From NCBI RefSeq assembly GCF_038096175.1, contig NZ_CP151099.1, positions 3,040,501-3,104,500 of the forward strand: DNA of 64,000 nt, written 5' to 3'. Made by a program: the position numbers and the translations under genes. Under the pieces are notes generated by a model, which ran no database searches, had not been told where the DNA came from, and saw nothing but the letters and a program-made list of their open reading frames with translations. Positions 19,752 through 29,039 of this stretch are shown here, one piece after another. How positions within the stretch are numbered: the stretch's first letter is position 1; the number at the start of each line of letters is the position of its first letter. Source of the stretch: Nostoc sp. UHCC 0302. Lineage in GTDB: Bacteria > Cyanobacteriota > Cyanobacteriia > Cyanobacteriales > Nostocaceae.

Positions 19752-20022
19752 ACAGTTGATGATTACAACAGTATTTAGTAGCTTACTCGGATTAGTCCAT
19801 TATGAAATCTAGATTACTTTGTGCTACGGTGGGAAACGGCAAATACACTACTGAACCTTAGTAGTAGCAAGGATTTGGGAACTATTTGTTGACGGCGATC
19901 GCACTTGTCTAACATCTGTAACTCAACACTCACGTTCCCCCGCCGTTGCCCCACGCTGCCTTGAGAACTGCGATCGCTACAGAGGAAGCAGTGATGAGAT
20001 TGCTTGACCACTAGCAATTCAT

Positions 20023-20210
20023 CTATGGTGCTACTTTTTCTTTGAACAGCTTCCCAGCAGAAAACGCAGGCACTCTAGTAGCTGGATAGTCATTGGCTCA
20101 TTGTTTTAGGATTACGCCCCTCGCGCTGGGAACGTTCCCGCCGTTCAAATGACCCAAAGCCAAAGAGCGTTATCTTTCTCCATTCGCTAGTGCGCTTATC
20201 ACTCTCGTTG
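20023..20210 (-). pseudogene. HU remnant (degenerate copy)
   Basis: The bases read like the 3' two-thirds of the HU gene at 23131 ('ctatggtgctactttttctt', then 'gaacagcttcccagcag'), but with deletions that break the frame and no 5' end. The preceding 120 bases also match the HU downstream flanks at about 23001 and 25690. It is therefore a decayed copy of the whole HU locus. Confidence 0.65.
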
Positions 20211-20228
20211 TAGCACCTGTGTACTAAT

Positions 20229-20383
20229 CTAACTTTTCACGGGAAGTCTTCAAGCCGCGAAACAACATGACTTTTTCCACAGGCTGATTCTCAATAGCTC
20301 TAAATTGATCAAAATGGCTAACGTAAAAATCCAGGTTTGAGAAAAGCTGAAAATGGCGTTTTCCAGATGCCGTAAAAAGTCAG
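20229..20383. repeat. MITE-like element (copy 1)
   Basis: 155 bases with imperfect inverted ends (CTAACTTTTCACGGGAAGTC and, reversed, CTGACTTTTTACGGCATCTG), strongly similar to 42746-42899. No gene inside. It overlaps or abuts the 3' end of the GST gene and shows no clear target duplication. Confidence 0.65.
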
Positions 20384-20384
20384 G

Positions 20385-21050
20385 TCAGCCAGTCGGTTGC
20401 TGACGCGTGAAAACCGCTAATTGAGCGGCGAAAGCACGCTTGAAGGCGGGTCGCGCTTCGCCACGGGCGACATAGGTAGAGAGATTTGGATAGTCGGAGA
20501 GCATACCCGAGTCTTTCAACCTGAGCAGCACTTCCACCATCATAAGGTCACCTGCGCTGAATGCGCCATCGAGCCAGTCGGCATCTCCAAGGTGACTGGA
20601 AAGTTCTAAGAGCCGTTTACGGATGCGACCTTCGACGACACGCAGGCGCTGCTCGTACCAGACCTCATCACGCTCTAAGTACGCGGCGATTTCCCGATCA
20701 ACGATTGGCGGCTCCATCGTGTTAAGTGCGGCAAACATCCATATGATCGCTCGCGCTCGACTATTGGCATCGTCTGGCAACAGCCCTGTATGGCGCTCGG
20801 CAATATGGAACACGATCGCCCCCGACTCGAACAGGGCGAGATCACCTGACTCGTAGGTTGGAATTTGCCCAAAAGGATGAAGCGCACGGTGCGCGGGTTG
20901 CTTCATTTCACTGAACGAAACAAGACGAACGTTATAAGGTTGGCCCACTTCTTCGAGCGCCCAGCGAACGCGCATATCACGCGCCAGTCCCTTGCCGCGA
21001 TCAGGCGACCGTTCAAAAGCGGTAATGGTGGGTGCCATTGTCAGGGTCAT
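20385..21050 (-). CDS. Glutathione S-transferase family protein
   Basis: From ATG 21050 (preceded by a good AAAGGAGAAATC ribosome site) it codes for 221 residues. The thioredoxin-like N-domain has 'VRWALEEVGQPYNVRLVSF', 'HPFGQIPTYESGDLALFESG' (the Pro before beta-3 and the Glu-Ser glutathione-binding pair) and 'AIVFHIAERH'. The C-domain is all-helical, with 'DWLDGAFSAGDLMMVEVLLR' as the conserved N-capping box. It would conjugate or reduce electrophiles with glutathione in the cytoplasm. It looks more GC-rich than its neighbours, suggesting acquisition from a proteobacterium-like donor. Confidence 0.85.
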   Translation of the reverse strand: MTLTMAPTITAFERSPDRGKGLARDMRVRWALEEVGQPYNVRLVSFSEMKQPAHRALHPFGQIPTYESGDLALFESGAIVFHIAERHTGLLPDDANSRARAIIWMFAALNTMEPPIVDREIAAYLERDEVWYEQRLRVVEGRIRKRLLELSSHLGDADWLDGAFSAGDLMMVEVLLRLKDSGMLSDYPNLSTYVARGEARPAFKRAFAAQLAVFTRQQPTG

Positions 21051-21274
21051 AGTGATTTCTCCTTTCAGTCCAATTTTCTGCTCTGGGTGTGTTCTGTCCG
21101 GCAAGAACAGCAACTCTAGATATCAGCATCAAAGCTGGCATTAAAAGCATCAGCGGAACTATCGCAAAAAGACAAATGCAACACTATTGGTAATAGTGTT
21201 ACATACATTTTACAGGGCTTGCCAATGCTGGCGCTGCACGGCAATGTAACGTGGATTGGTGAAATAATACTTAG

Positions 21275-22138
21275 CTAACCAACTTCTAGGCTAGTTACAG
21301 CAAATACACGATTTATAGGCAAGTTAGGAATTTCTTTATTGTACATCCGAGCGACTTGGGAGACTGGCTTCATAGAGTAACGTTGAGCCAGTTTTATCGC
21401 TTCGGAATTAGCATCTGGTACATCAAGAAACACCGGAGCATCAGAACTAAAAGCAAGCAAGGCGAGTAAGAGTTGCTCGGCAATTTGTTCATCCTCAGCA
21501 TTCAACGGCCCAATCCGGAAACCTGTGTGACTTTGGCGGATGACTCCATAACCAACAAGATGCCCATCTCTTACAACTCCATATGCAGCACTGTTTGGTT
21601 GCTTTATCCAAAGTCGTAGGAACTGCTCACGCTTTGCCGGAAAAAGCTTTTGCCCGTAAGCAATTAACTGATCAAAAGGCACATTTTTAAGCTCTACAAT
21701 GCCGTCCGGCACAATGCCTGAGCCTACAGCCTGATAACGAATATGACTGTAGGCGATTTGAAAACCTGATTTTTGGTAATTCTCCTGTTGAGCAATCTCT
21801 CCATCTAAGCTAATGTTACGCTCACTACCAAGGTATGCCATTGCTGCCTTCCACATCTTCATGCCAAAACCTTGCCCACGAAACTGCTCTTTGACAATAT
21901 AAAAGCCAATAACGGCAAAGTGTTTAGAGTAAGCAACAGCAGAAATACTTGCTACAAGTTCATTGTTCAATTCCCCCACGAAAAAACCGCATTGATCAGC
22001 TTGGTAAAAACATTCAGCATCATAAATTCCTGGATTCCAGCCTTCAACTGCTGCCCAATCAATTATCAAATCTAATTCTGACCTCCTCATTGCTCGAATG
22101 GTAAAATTGTCCATTGTCATTGGTGTTATCGCGGTCAT
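21275..22138 (-). CDS. GNAT-family N-acetyltransferase
   Basis: The 287-residue protein has an N-terminal GNAT fold (about residues 10-135) with the acetyl-CoA pyrophosphate-binding motif A 'VKEQFRGQGFGMKMWKAAM' (Q/RxxGxG/A type). A second, YitH/HisA-like GNAT C-terminal domain ('AYGVVRDGHLVGYGVIRQSH') follows. It would acetylate a small amine or a protein; the substrate is unknown. It is transcribed divergently from the small gene at 22190, about 50 bases away. Confidence 0.85.
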   Translation of the reverse strand: MTAITPMTMDNFTIRAMRRSELDLIIDWAAVEGWNPGIYDAECFYQADQCGFFVGELNNELVASISAVAYSKHFAVIGFYIVKEQFRGQGFGMKMWKAAMAYLGSERNISLDGEIAQQENYQKSGFQIAYSHIRYQAVGSGIVPDGIVELKNVPFDQLIAYGQKLFPAKREQFLRLWIKQPNSAAYGVVRDGHLVGYGVIRQSHTGFRIGPLNAEDEQIAEQLLLALLAFSSDAPVFLDVPDANSEAIKLAQRYSMKPVSQVARMYNKEIPNLPINRVFAVTSLEVG

Positions 22139-22189
22139 AACATTTTTCTACTTTTATCTTATTGTGCAATCGCCCGAGGAGAAAGACAG

Positions 22190-22600
22190 ATGAGGATTGA
22201 TGATTATAATGCAGCAAAAGCGCTGACTGAAAAATTAAAACAAAGCTTACCAATTAAAGTCAAGGCTGGCAAACAGTTTCTCAAAACGTTAAAACAAAAA
22301 GGAGAACCCGCCAATCCAGACAGGGAATTTGAAATTGATTTCGTGGGTTATTCAGGAGATGAAGGTGGGATTATGTGCGGGCTAAAAGAGCCAAACAGTC
22401 CCGAAAATCAAGAAAAATACGTTTCTTCTATTACTCATCTAAAAATTGACCATAATCATCCCTTAGCTTCTGAAGTTCAGGCTTACCAACATCAGCGAAT
22501 TCATAAATTAATGTTGCAAAATTCTAGAGGTTTTACAGCAGAGTTAATGACAATAGAGCCGACAAAAAAGAAAAAATCTGCTAAAGGTTTCGGGAATTGA
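22190..22600 (+). CDS. Conserved hypothetical protein
   Basis: 136 residues from ATG 22190, mixed alpha/beta with a basic tail (TKKKKSAKGFGN). The central part 'EIDFVGYSGDEGGIMCGL' and 'ITHLKIDHNHPL' looks like a compact globular domain. I recognise no family. It shares a short intergenic region with the divergent acetyltransferase gene. Confidence 0.5.
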   Translation: MRIDDYNAAKALTEKLKQSLPIKVKAGKQFLKTLKQKGEPANPDREFEIDFVGYSGDEGGIMCGLKEPNSPENQEKYVSSITHLKIDHNHPLASEVQAYQHQRIHKLMLQNSRGFTAELMTIEPTKKKKSAKGFGN

Positions 22601-22689
22601 TTAACTCTGAACTTGTAAAGACACAAGGTCAGTAATCTGCGACTCCGTTTCAATCTCTAACAGTAGATGAAATTGTGGTAGGTAAGTAG

Positions 22690-22860
<171 letters not shown>

Positions 22861-23130
22861 GGAAGCTCCTCTTTAAATCAAGTCGTGGCTTGCCACCGTC
22901 TCAAAAATGAACGAACATAGGGAAGCGCGATCGCCCTACTACAGCTCTTCTCAAGACAGAAGATCCTCCGAAAACAGGCATCAAGAAGCCAGGCGTTGAC
23001 CCAGCGATCGCACTTGTGCAACATCTGCAATTCCACACTCACGTTCCCCCGCCGTTGCCCTACGCTGCCTTGAAAACAGCGATCGCTACGCCTTTGCAGC
23101 GATTAGATTGCTGGTGGTAAAGCAATGCAT

Positions 23131-23406
23131 CTATGGTGCTACTTTTTCTTTGAACAGCTTCCCAGGAGAAAACCCAGGCACTCTAGTTGCTGGGATAGTC
23201 ATTGTCTCTTGGGTTTTGGGATTACGCCCCTCACGCTCGGCACGTTCGCGTCGCTCGAATGACCCAAACCCTACCAGCGTTATCTTTTCCCCATTAGCTA
23301 CAGCCTCAGTCACGACTTCTAAAAAAGCACTAATGATTTCATCAGCCTGCTTTTTTGTGACGTTGGCCTTTGCCGCTACAGCATCCACTAGTTCGCCTTT
23401 GTTCAT
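23131..23406 (-). CDS. hup: HU-family DNA-binding protein
   Basis: 91 residues, full length for HU: 'MNKGELVDAVAAKANVTKKQ' N-terminus, dimer helices, 'ITLVGFGSFERRERAEREGR' strand region and the 'PATRVPGFSPGKLF' arm-end. HU dimers bend and compact DNA and help recombination and replication. It differs from the copy at 25822 mainly at one spot (KTQET against KTNEP). Start ATG 23406 is well supported by the identical starts of both intact copies. Confidence 0.92.
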   Translation of the reverse strand: MNKGELVDAVAAKANVTKKQADEIISAFLEVVTEAVANGEKITLVGFGSFERRERAEREGRNPKTQETMTIPATRVPGFSPGKLFKEKVAP

Positions 23407-23733
23407 AAATCACCCTGGAATGTTGCAAATAAAGGAAATCTAGCATTACTAGCTCTTATTAGCAAAGGGGAAAATGAATAAATTTCTAGCAACACATGAA
23501 AATTACATCCCTAAAATTGTTGGTTAAAAGTTTGGGAGAAATATCGAGTTATTATGAAATACTCTATTGACATTAAGTCATAACAAGCGTAAGTACTATC
23601 AGCAAGGAGAGAGGGCGATGAGGCTTATTTTATCTGCATCCTAGCCCAAGTTGTAGCCCCGTAAGATTAGAATTACTAAATAAATTGGGAACTTTGAGAT
23701 GAGGGCAAACCTAATAGAGTCACTGTATCTGTT
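23407..23733. other. Intergenic region between HU and beta-lactamase-type gene
   Basis: The HU-proximal part (to about 23500) is shared with the other HU loci. A possible promoter for the lipoprotein gene is TTGACA at 23567-23572 with a weak TAAGTA 17 bases on (23590-23595). No ORF or RNA gene seen. Confidence 0.35.
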
Positions 23734-24924
23734 ATGAGGAAGATTTTCGTTCTGAAGGTTGGAATTATTGCTGCTACTTGCTTTTTCTTGGGCGGATGCG
23801 CCCAAACTGCCGATAGCAAAGACCAAAGCCAATTTGAGCGAATCGTGAGCGAAGCGATTCGACCCATTATGGACGAGAACAATGTTCCGGGGATGGCTGT
23901 GGCGGTCACGGTTCAGGGAAAGCGATATTTCTTTAATTACGGTGTCGCCTCTCTTGAGAGCGGACAAAAGGTCACTAAGGATACGATTTTCGAGATCGGC
24001 TCGGTTAGCAAAACATTCACAGCAACCCTCGCGTCCTACGCGCAAATAAGTGGAACTCTGTCTCTTGTCGATAACGCAAGTAAATATCTGCCCGCGCTCG
24101 CTGGCAGCAGTTTCAACAAAATCAGCCTTCTCAATCTTGGCACCTATACAGCGGGCGGTCTACCCCTACAGTTCCCGGATGATGTCAATGATCAGCAGGA
24201 TATGATCGCCTATTATAAAGGCTGGCGCCCGAGCTATGCGGCTGGTACCCATCGGCTCTATTCAAACCCGAGCATCGGCTTGTTTGGTTATCTGACCGCC
24301 AGAAGCATGGGCAAGCCTTTCGATGAGCTAATGGAGAAGAAGCTTTTCCCGAGACTTGGCTTGACGCGTACTTATATTAGGGTTCCGCAAGACCAGATGG
24401 GTAAATACGCTTATGGCTACTCGAAAGATAACAAGCCGATCCGAGTGAGTCCTGGCGTTCTGGATTCGGAAGCCTATGGCGTGAAGACAACTGCGTCCGA
24501 CATGATCCAGTTCGTCGAGGCGAATATGAACGGCACGGAGTTGGACAAAACTCTCCAACGCGCGATTGCCGGAACGCACACCGGATACTTCAAGGTCGGC
24601 GACATGACGCAGGGACTAGGATGGGAGATGTATACTTATCCAATAAATCTCAACCGACTGCTTGCGGGGAACTCGCCGCAAGTGAGCCTTAAGGCCAACG
24701 AGGTGATCAGACTTGCTCCGCCGCTACCACCGCACGATAAGGTGCTGATCAACAAAACCGGCTCGACGAATGGGTTCAGTGCCTATGTTGCCTTTGTTCC
24801 AGTCAAGGGCATCGGCATTGTGATGATGGCGAACAAGAACTATCCTATCCCGGCTCGTGTGAAGGCCGCCTACCAGATATTGATGGCGCTAGACAGCAAG
24901 CTCGGATTGACAAACACTCGTTGA
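23734..24924 (+). CDS. Class C beta-lactamase-like serine hydrolase lipoprotein
   Basis: The 396-residue protein has a lipobox signal ('FFLGGC', Cys 22), so it is likely exported and membrane-anchored. All three AmpC-type motifs are present: Ser-x-x-Lys as 'SVSK' (90-93), 'YSN' (176-178) and 'KTG' (341-343). Length fits class C beta-lactamases and related penicillin-binding esterases. It may hydrolyse beta-lactams or modify peptidoglycan; motifs alone do not decide. Composition is visibly more GC-rich than the CRISPR region, and a copy of its 3' end at 22720 shows past duplication. Both suggest horizontal gain. Confidence 0.85.
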   Translation: MRKIFVLKVGIIAATCFFLGGCAQTADSKDQSQFERIVSEAIRPIMDENNVPGMAVAVTVQGKRYFFNYGVASLESGQKVTKDTIFEIGSVSKTFTATLASYAQISGTLSLVDNASKYLPALAGSSFNKISLLNLGTYTAGGLPLQFPDDVNDQQDMIAYYKGWRPSYAAGTHRLYSNPSIGLFGYLTARSMGKPFDELMEKKLFPRLGLTRTYIRVPQDQMGKYAYGYSKDNKPIRVSPGVLDSEAYGVKTTASDMIQFVEANMNGTELDKTLQRAIAGTHTGYFKVGDMTQGLGWEMYTYPINLNRLLAGNSPQVSLKANEVIRLAPPLPPHDKVLINKTGSTNGFSAYVAFVPVKGIGIVMMANKNYPIPARVKAAYQILMALDSKLGLTNTR

Positions 24925-25005
24925 AGAAGCTCCTCTTTAAATCAAGTTTTGACTTGCCACCTTCTCAAAAACGAACGAACACAGGGAAGGCGCAATCGCC
25001 TTAGT

Positions 25006-25281
25006 TTAATAGTTCTTTACCTGTTCATCCAAAAAACACCATAACCACTGTTCTCCTAACTCCGCCGAGCTAATCACTGAATGTCCAGTTTCTTCATAAT
25101 GCTGCCGTGCGTGTTGATGTTCAGAAGAATCACAGCACAGCATCTTGCCGCAACTTTGACAAATGCGAAGATGCACCCAGCGACTGTTGATCCGGATACA
25201 CTCTTCACAGCGGAATACTGGATAGTTTGCTTTAGAAATCAGAGTGTCCACAGTCAGATTATCTAAATGTTTGCAGCTCAT
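25006..25281 (-). CDS. UBP-type zinc-finger protein
   Basis: 91 residues with Cys/His spacing of the ubiquitin-hydrolase-type zinc finger: 'CKHLDNL' at the start, 'CEECIRINSRWVHLRICQSC', 'CCDSSEHQHARQHYEETGHS'. Bacterial stand-alone members are small cytoplasmic proteins of unclear function. It lies between the lactamase gene and an HU copy and interrupts the duplicated segment, so it may have come in, or been lost from the other copy. Confidence 0.85.
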   Translation of the reverse strand: MSCKHLDNLTVDTLISKANYPVFRCEECIRINSRWVHLRICQSCGKMLCCDSSEHQHARQHYEETGHSVISSAELGEQWLWCFLDEQVKNY

Positions 25282-25821
25282 AGAGATTTGAGTGACACGT
25301 TAATCAGAGTATAGATTGGTGTGGGGTAACACAGCTAAATTTGTTAGTTAAGCACTAACATTCCCACTCACCCGATGCAGCCAAGGTTTTGCAGACTTAG
25401 TATTAATCCTATAGCCTACATCAGCAAGGCTTTCGCCATTCTTGGGAGAAGCGATTGGGGAGGCGCTAGCCTATGCATTGCCTAATAGAGCGATGTCCAC
25501 TTTTAGGGGCTACATCTACACACCTTAATCTATCCCCAAGTTTCTTTTCATCAGCAACCGCTCATCAGCAAGCATATTCTGTAGTTCGCCATTGTTGGAA
25601 GATCCGATGGAGGAAGTAATTAGCTGTGGTATTAGTTCAAAAGACAATCACATTATCTTGTCAGTGAAGCGCATTCGCTTTTGGCATTGGCGCAGCGATC
25701 GCCTCTGCAACATCTGCAATTCCACACCCACGTCCCCCCTGCCGTTGCCCCCTGGTGTCTTGAGAACGCGAGCGCTACAACAGGAGCAGTGATTCGATTG
25801 CTAGCAGTAAACCCAATGTAT
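25282..25821. other. Non-coding repeat-derived region
   Basis: No credible gene. The segment contains degenerate pieces of the HU locus: a worn HU 5' end near 25580 ('tgtagttcgccattgtt') and, from about 25690, the 'gcaacatctgcaattccaca' block that precedes each HU 3' end. A 'gcgctagcct' interspersed unit occurs near 25462. Confidence 0.4.
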
Positions 25822-26097
25822 CTATGGCGCTACTTTTTCTTTAAACAGCTTCCCAGGAGAAAACCCAGGCACTCTAGTAGCCGGAATAGTCATTGGCTCA
25901 TTCGTTTTGGGATTACGCCCTTCTCGCTCAGCACGCTCACGCCGCTCAAATGAGCCAAAGCCTACCAGCGTTATCTTCTCCCCATTGGCTACAGCCTCAG
26001 TCACGACTTCTAAAAAAGCACTGATGATTTCATCAGCCTGCTTTTTTGTGACGTTGGCTTTTGCTGCTACAGCATCCACTAGTTCGCCTTTGTTCAT
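25822..26097 (-). CDS. hup: HU-family DNA-binding protein (second copy)
   Basis: Full-length 91-residue HU, nearly identical to the one at 23131 including start, arm 'PATRVPGFSPGKLF' and the KEKVAP end. It would form homodimers or mixed dimers with the other copy and bend DNA non-specifically. Because HU/IHF-like proteins can assist spacer integration in some CRISPR systems, an HU gene 500 bases from array 1 is worth noting, though no link is shown. Confidence 0.92.
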   Translation of the reverse strand: MNKGELVDAVAAKANVTKKQADEIISAFLEVVTEAVANGEKITLVGFGSFERRERAEREGRNPKTNEPMTIPATRVPGFSPGKLFKEKVAP

Positions 26098-26592
26098 AAA
26101 TCACTCTGAAGTATTGCAAATAACGGAAATTTACTTTACCATGAGTAACTTCTGTGAGGCTAGGGGGAAAAGCACTAACAATCACGCGGCATACCAAAGT
26201 TAACAATGCACACCTACTGCTATGGCAACTTTGAATTAATGGGTAAAGCCAGTTGAGTTTCAGGAGAGCATCTGCTGTAGTCAAACGGCCAATCTACAGT
26301 TTGCGCTTTTTTCATGCGATTCCTGCGGATTTGCACAAGGTTGGCTACGGGAGCGACCAGTAGCAATCCCAAAGTTCGCATCAGCAGGGCTTTCCATAGC
26401 TTTGGAGGTGATTGGCTGCGGAATTAGAGTAAGGTGCGATGCGCTCGTTTGCAATCTTGAAAGCGATCGCACGAGTAAACAAAGCCGTATTCTGGTCTAT
26501 GGAAACTGACGACTACGGGGACTTTAAGAAACGCTATCCTCAAATCTCCACAAACGGATGGGCGATAACTGAAATGCATAGATTCTTCTGGG
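26098..26592. other. Non-coding region before CRISPR array 1
   Basis: No gene with support. It contains several HIP1-like GCGATCGC-type sites and worn repeat pieces ('catcagcagggctttcc' resembles 25427). The right end is the leader-distal edge of array 1. Confidence 0.4.
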
Positions 26593-27521
26593 GTTTCAGT
26601 CCCCTTGCGGGGTAATTGTAATTTGGAAACTAGTGGAGACCTAGCTACGGGTTTCATCACAGCCTGGAGTTGGGCGTTTCAGTCCCCTTGCGGGGTAATT
26701 GAATTTGGAAACCTGAAGATCCAATTTATTTATATCAATTGTCCAACGTTTCAGTCCCCTTGCGGGGTAATTGAATTTGGAAACATTACAGTATCGACCC
26801 AGAGTCACTTAACAACGAATACGTTTCAGTCCCCTTGCGGGGTAATTGAATTTGGAAACTGAAAAGCAGACAAGCGATTTTCATATTAAACATCTTTGTT
26901 TCAGTCCCCTTGCGGGGTAATTGAATTTGGAAACTCATCCATGATCTAAAACTGTGACTAAAACTAATATGTTTCAGTCCCCTTGCGGGGTAATTGAATT
27001 TGGAAACTTCTCGCAGTGGGTTATTTTTTTCTTTTAGAGTATATTCCTTGCGGGGTAATTGAATTTGGAAACCTAAATGTTGGTGCAAACGCCGCACAAC
27101 TAGCGCTATTAAAAGAGTATATTCCTTGCGGGGTAATTGAATTTGGAAACTTAAGTATTTGGCATGATCAGCAGCGAGGCTTACACAGAGTATATTCCTT
27201 GCGGGGTAATTGAATTTGGAAACTTCTAAAGCCTCGGTCAGTTCTTTGGCTCGTCTTATATCAGAGTATATTCCTTGCGGGGTAATTGAATTTGGAAACT
27301 TTTATCTCTCCAAAGTGATGAAATGGAGATTACGTGAGTATATTCCTTGCGGGGTAATTGAATTTGGAAACCGCGATCGCTCCGTGCAACCCAACAATGA
27401 AGTCACACATTGAGTATATTCCTTGCGGGGTAATTGAATTTGGAAACCTTACGGTACAACTTATTTAAGGGTAAGAATTAATAATGAGTATATTCCTTGC
27501 GGGGTAATTGAATTTGGAAAC
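26593..27521 (-). CRISPR. CRISPR array 1: 13 repeats of two kinds
   Basis: Repeats start at 26593, 26676, 26748, 26823, 26898, 26971 (37 bp; plus strand GTTTCAGTCCCCTTGCGGGG then TAATTGAATTTGGAAAC) and at 27037, 27115, 27188, 27264, 27336, 27412, 27486 (36 bp, in which the first 11 bases GTTTCAGTCCC are replaced by GAGTATATTC). Spacers are 29-45 bp. The leader is on the right, so the array is read on the minus strand. The distal repeat (26593) has one inserted T, as usual for an array end. The seven leader-proximal units are all of the altered kind. In RNA the usual stem CCCC/GGGG with a GCAA loop loses two pairs in the altered kind, and the 3' handle ACTGAAAC becomes ATATACTC. Confidence 0.97.
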
Positions 27522-27770
27522 CGCTCGGTGCTGAAACTGATACAGAGCAAGCTTCCTGGGAAGGTTTTTGACGGATCGAAAATTTAGGTCATTTTCAGCC
27601 CCTCTTATTGCAACTCATTTGCAACTTCCCCTAGCACTGAAACTTTGAAACTATTATATTGTCAAGGTTCTGGCGATTTTGACGAGTCTCCGGTGTTTTT
27701 GACCTCGCTTCGACTTGCCAAACATCAAGCTGATTTCTTAATCATAAGACTACTATTTACTATTGTCGAG
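27522..27770 (-). promoter_or_regulatory. CRISPR leader of array 1
   Basis: A 249-base block directly right of the last repeat, near-identical to blocks at 30627, 57434 and 60473. Shared anchors are 'gctcggtgctgaaactg', 'ttgacggatcga', 'ggtcattttcagcc', 'gtcaaggttctggcgatttt', 'gcttcgacttgccaaa' and a final 'tgtcgag'. By position and conservation it holds the pre-crRNA promoter (minus strand) and the Cas1-Cas2 docking signals. The minus strand has TATAAT after CTTGACAA near 27657; this is only a candidate promoter. Confidence 0.85.
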
Positions 27771-27782
27771 AAACAAAGTGTA

Positions 27783-28934
27783 TTAACTGTTATTTTCCTG
27801 TTTGAGCGCTTTACGAGCTAATTTGACATAAGTTTTCACCGTTTCATCTGGCATTTGCAAATCAGAGGCGATCGCCTTGACTGATTCACCCGTTTCTTTA
27901 CGGGCTAATATCGTTGCCCAAGTGCTGGCAATTCTATCTGTACGTTCGCCGCCCTTGCGTTTGCGTTGGGCAGTGAATATCTCGGTTAGTTCTTCAATGC
28001 GTTGAGCTAGCATATCGGGAATCAACTGCTCAGCTATAGCTGACTTTTGTTCTGCTAACCAACCAGAGCGTGTTTGTCCCAAACCAAAAGTAGTTTTATG
28101 TCCTGTGCCGCAGTATGGGGCAAGCCTAACCAAAGCATAAAACAACTGAGTAAACTCAGTATTTGCTAAAGCTACCTTGCTTAAGCCCAAAGATATTGCT
28201 CCAGTAAAACCTGTGACTGACCCACGTTTTCCTGCTGCCACTTTCATCGATTCCAAACGATGCTGATGAATAATTACTCCTTCATCTACCCATTTGAGAA
28301 AAGTCTCTTGTTCTACTGGCATCTGTGAAAAATCATTCCAGCGTCGTAGGTAGCTGTGGAACAGATTTTCTGGGACTGGCAGAGGGAAATGATTACCTTT
28401 GCGACGAAAACTTGTTGGTGAAATAAAACTGAGATCAACTATAGACTGCTGCCTTGGTGATTGCAGCAATTGTGAATAAGTGGTTGGAGCATGAGCGATA
28501 CTCACCTGTTTTATTTGCAACGATACTCCATTCAACTCAATAATTTTGGGTAAGTTCGTTAACCAAAGTTTTAGAAATTGCACCACCCGTTGAGATAGAG
28601 CATTTAAGTGCCAGTAGTAAGTCTGATTAACTTCCAATTTTAGTTGTTTGCCACTAGCAACCAATTGACCTGACAGCGCTGAGATATTAAAAGGTTTTTC
28701 TGATTCTCCATCATGGAGATAAGCTGATAGCTTTGGGTCGATTTGCTGTACTTGCTTTAAAAACCAAGCGTGGAGTGCAATACTGTATTGCGAGTAGAGG
28801 GAAACTGAGACAGTTGGTTCTAAATCAAACACCAAGCCTACTAATTCAGTCTTATCTGCCCATGTAGGAACTGAAGAAGTCGGCACTGATTTAGTTTTAG
28901 GTTTGCGGCTGGTGCTTGTGACTGCTCTTGGCAT
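27783..28934 (-). CDS. cas6: Cas6 endoribonuclease with C-terminal helix-turn-helix
   Basis: The 383-residue protein has the Cas6 RAMP layout: 'VGLVFDLEPTVSVSLYSQYS' start, 'DLSFISPTSFRRKGNHFPLP' in the middle and the glycine-rich loop 'YCGTGHKTTFGLGQTR' near residue 275. It cuts pre-crRNA within repeats. Unusually, about 95 residues follow, ending in a helix-turn-helix-like segment ('TGESVKAIASDLQMPDETVK', then TYVKLARKAL) resembling sigma-region-4/LuxR-type folds. The other Cas6 (32818) lacks it. Placed between arrays 1 and 2, immediately upstream of leader 1, it could bind DNA there, but that is inference. Confidence 0.9.
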   Translation of the reverse strand: MPRAVTSTSRKPKTKSVPTSSVPTWADKTELVGLVFDLEPTVSVSLYSQYSIALHAWFLKQVQQIDPKLSAYLHDGESEKPFNISALSGQLVASGKQLKLEVNQTYYWHLNALSQRVVQFLKLWLTNLPKIIELNGVSLQIKQVSIAHAPTTYSQLLQSPRQQSIVDLSFISPTSFRRKGNHFPLPVPENLFHSYLRRWNDFSQMPVEQETFLKWVDEGVIIHQHRLESMKVAAGKRGSVTGFTGAISLGLSKVALANTEFTQLFYALVRLAPYCGTGHKTTFGLGQTRSGWLAEQKSAIAEQLIPDMLAQRIEELTEIFTAQRKRKGGERTDRIASTWATILARKETGESVKAIASDLQMPDETVKTYVKLARKALKQENNS

Positions 28935-29039
28935 CGCTTACTACTGGCTCAAATCGTGTTCAATATTTTAGGCGATTTCTATCCTCTTATGGGAAAAATT
29001 GATTACAGGCTGGTGGTGCTAATGTGGGAGTGTTCACCT

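Noticed and set aside
20623-20856. Plus-strand open frames opposite the GST gene
   Set aside because: The high GC content of the GST gene keeps antisense frames open; no support for coding.
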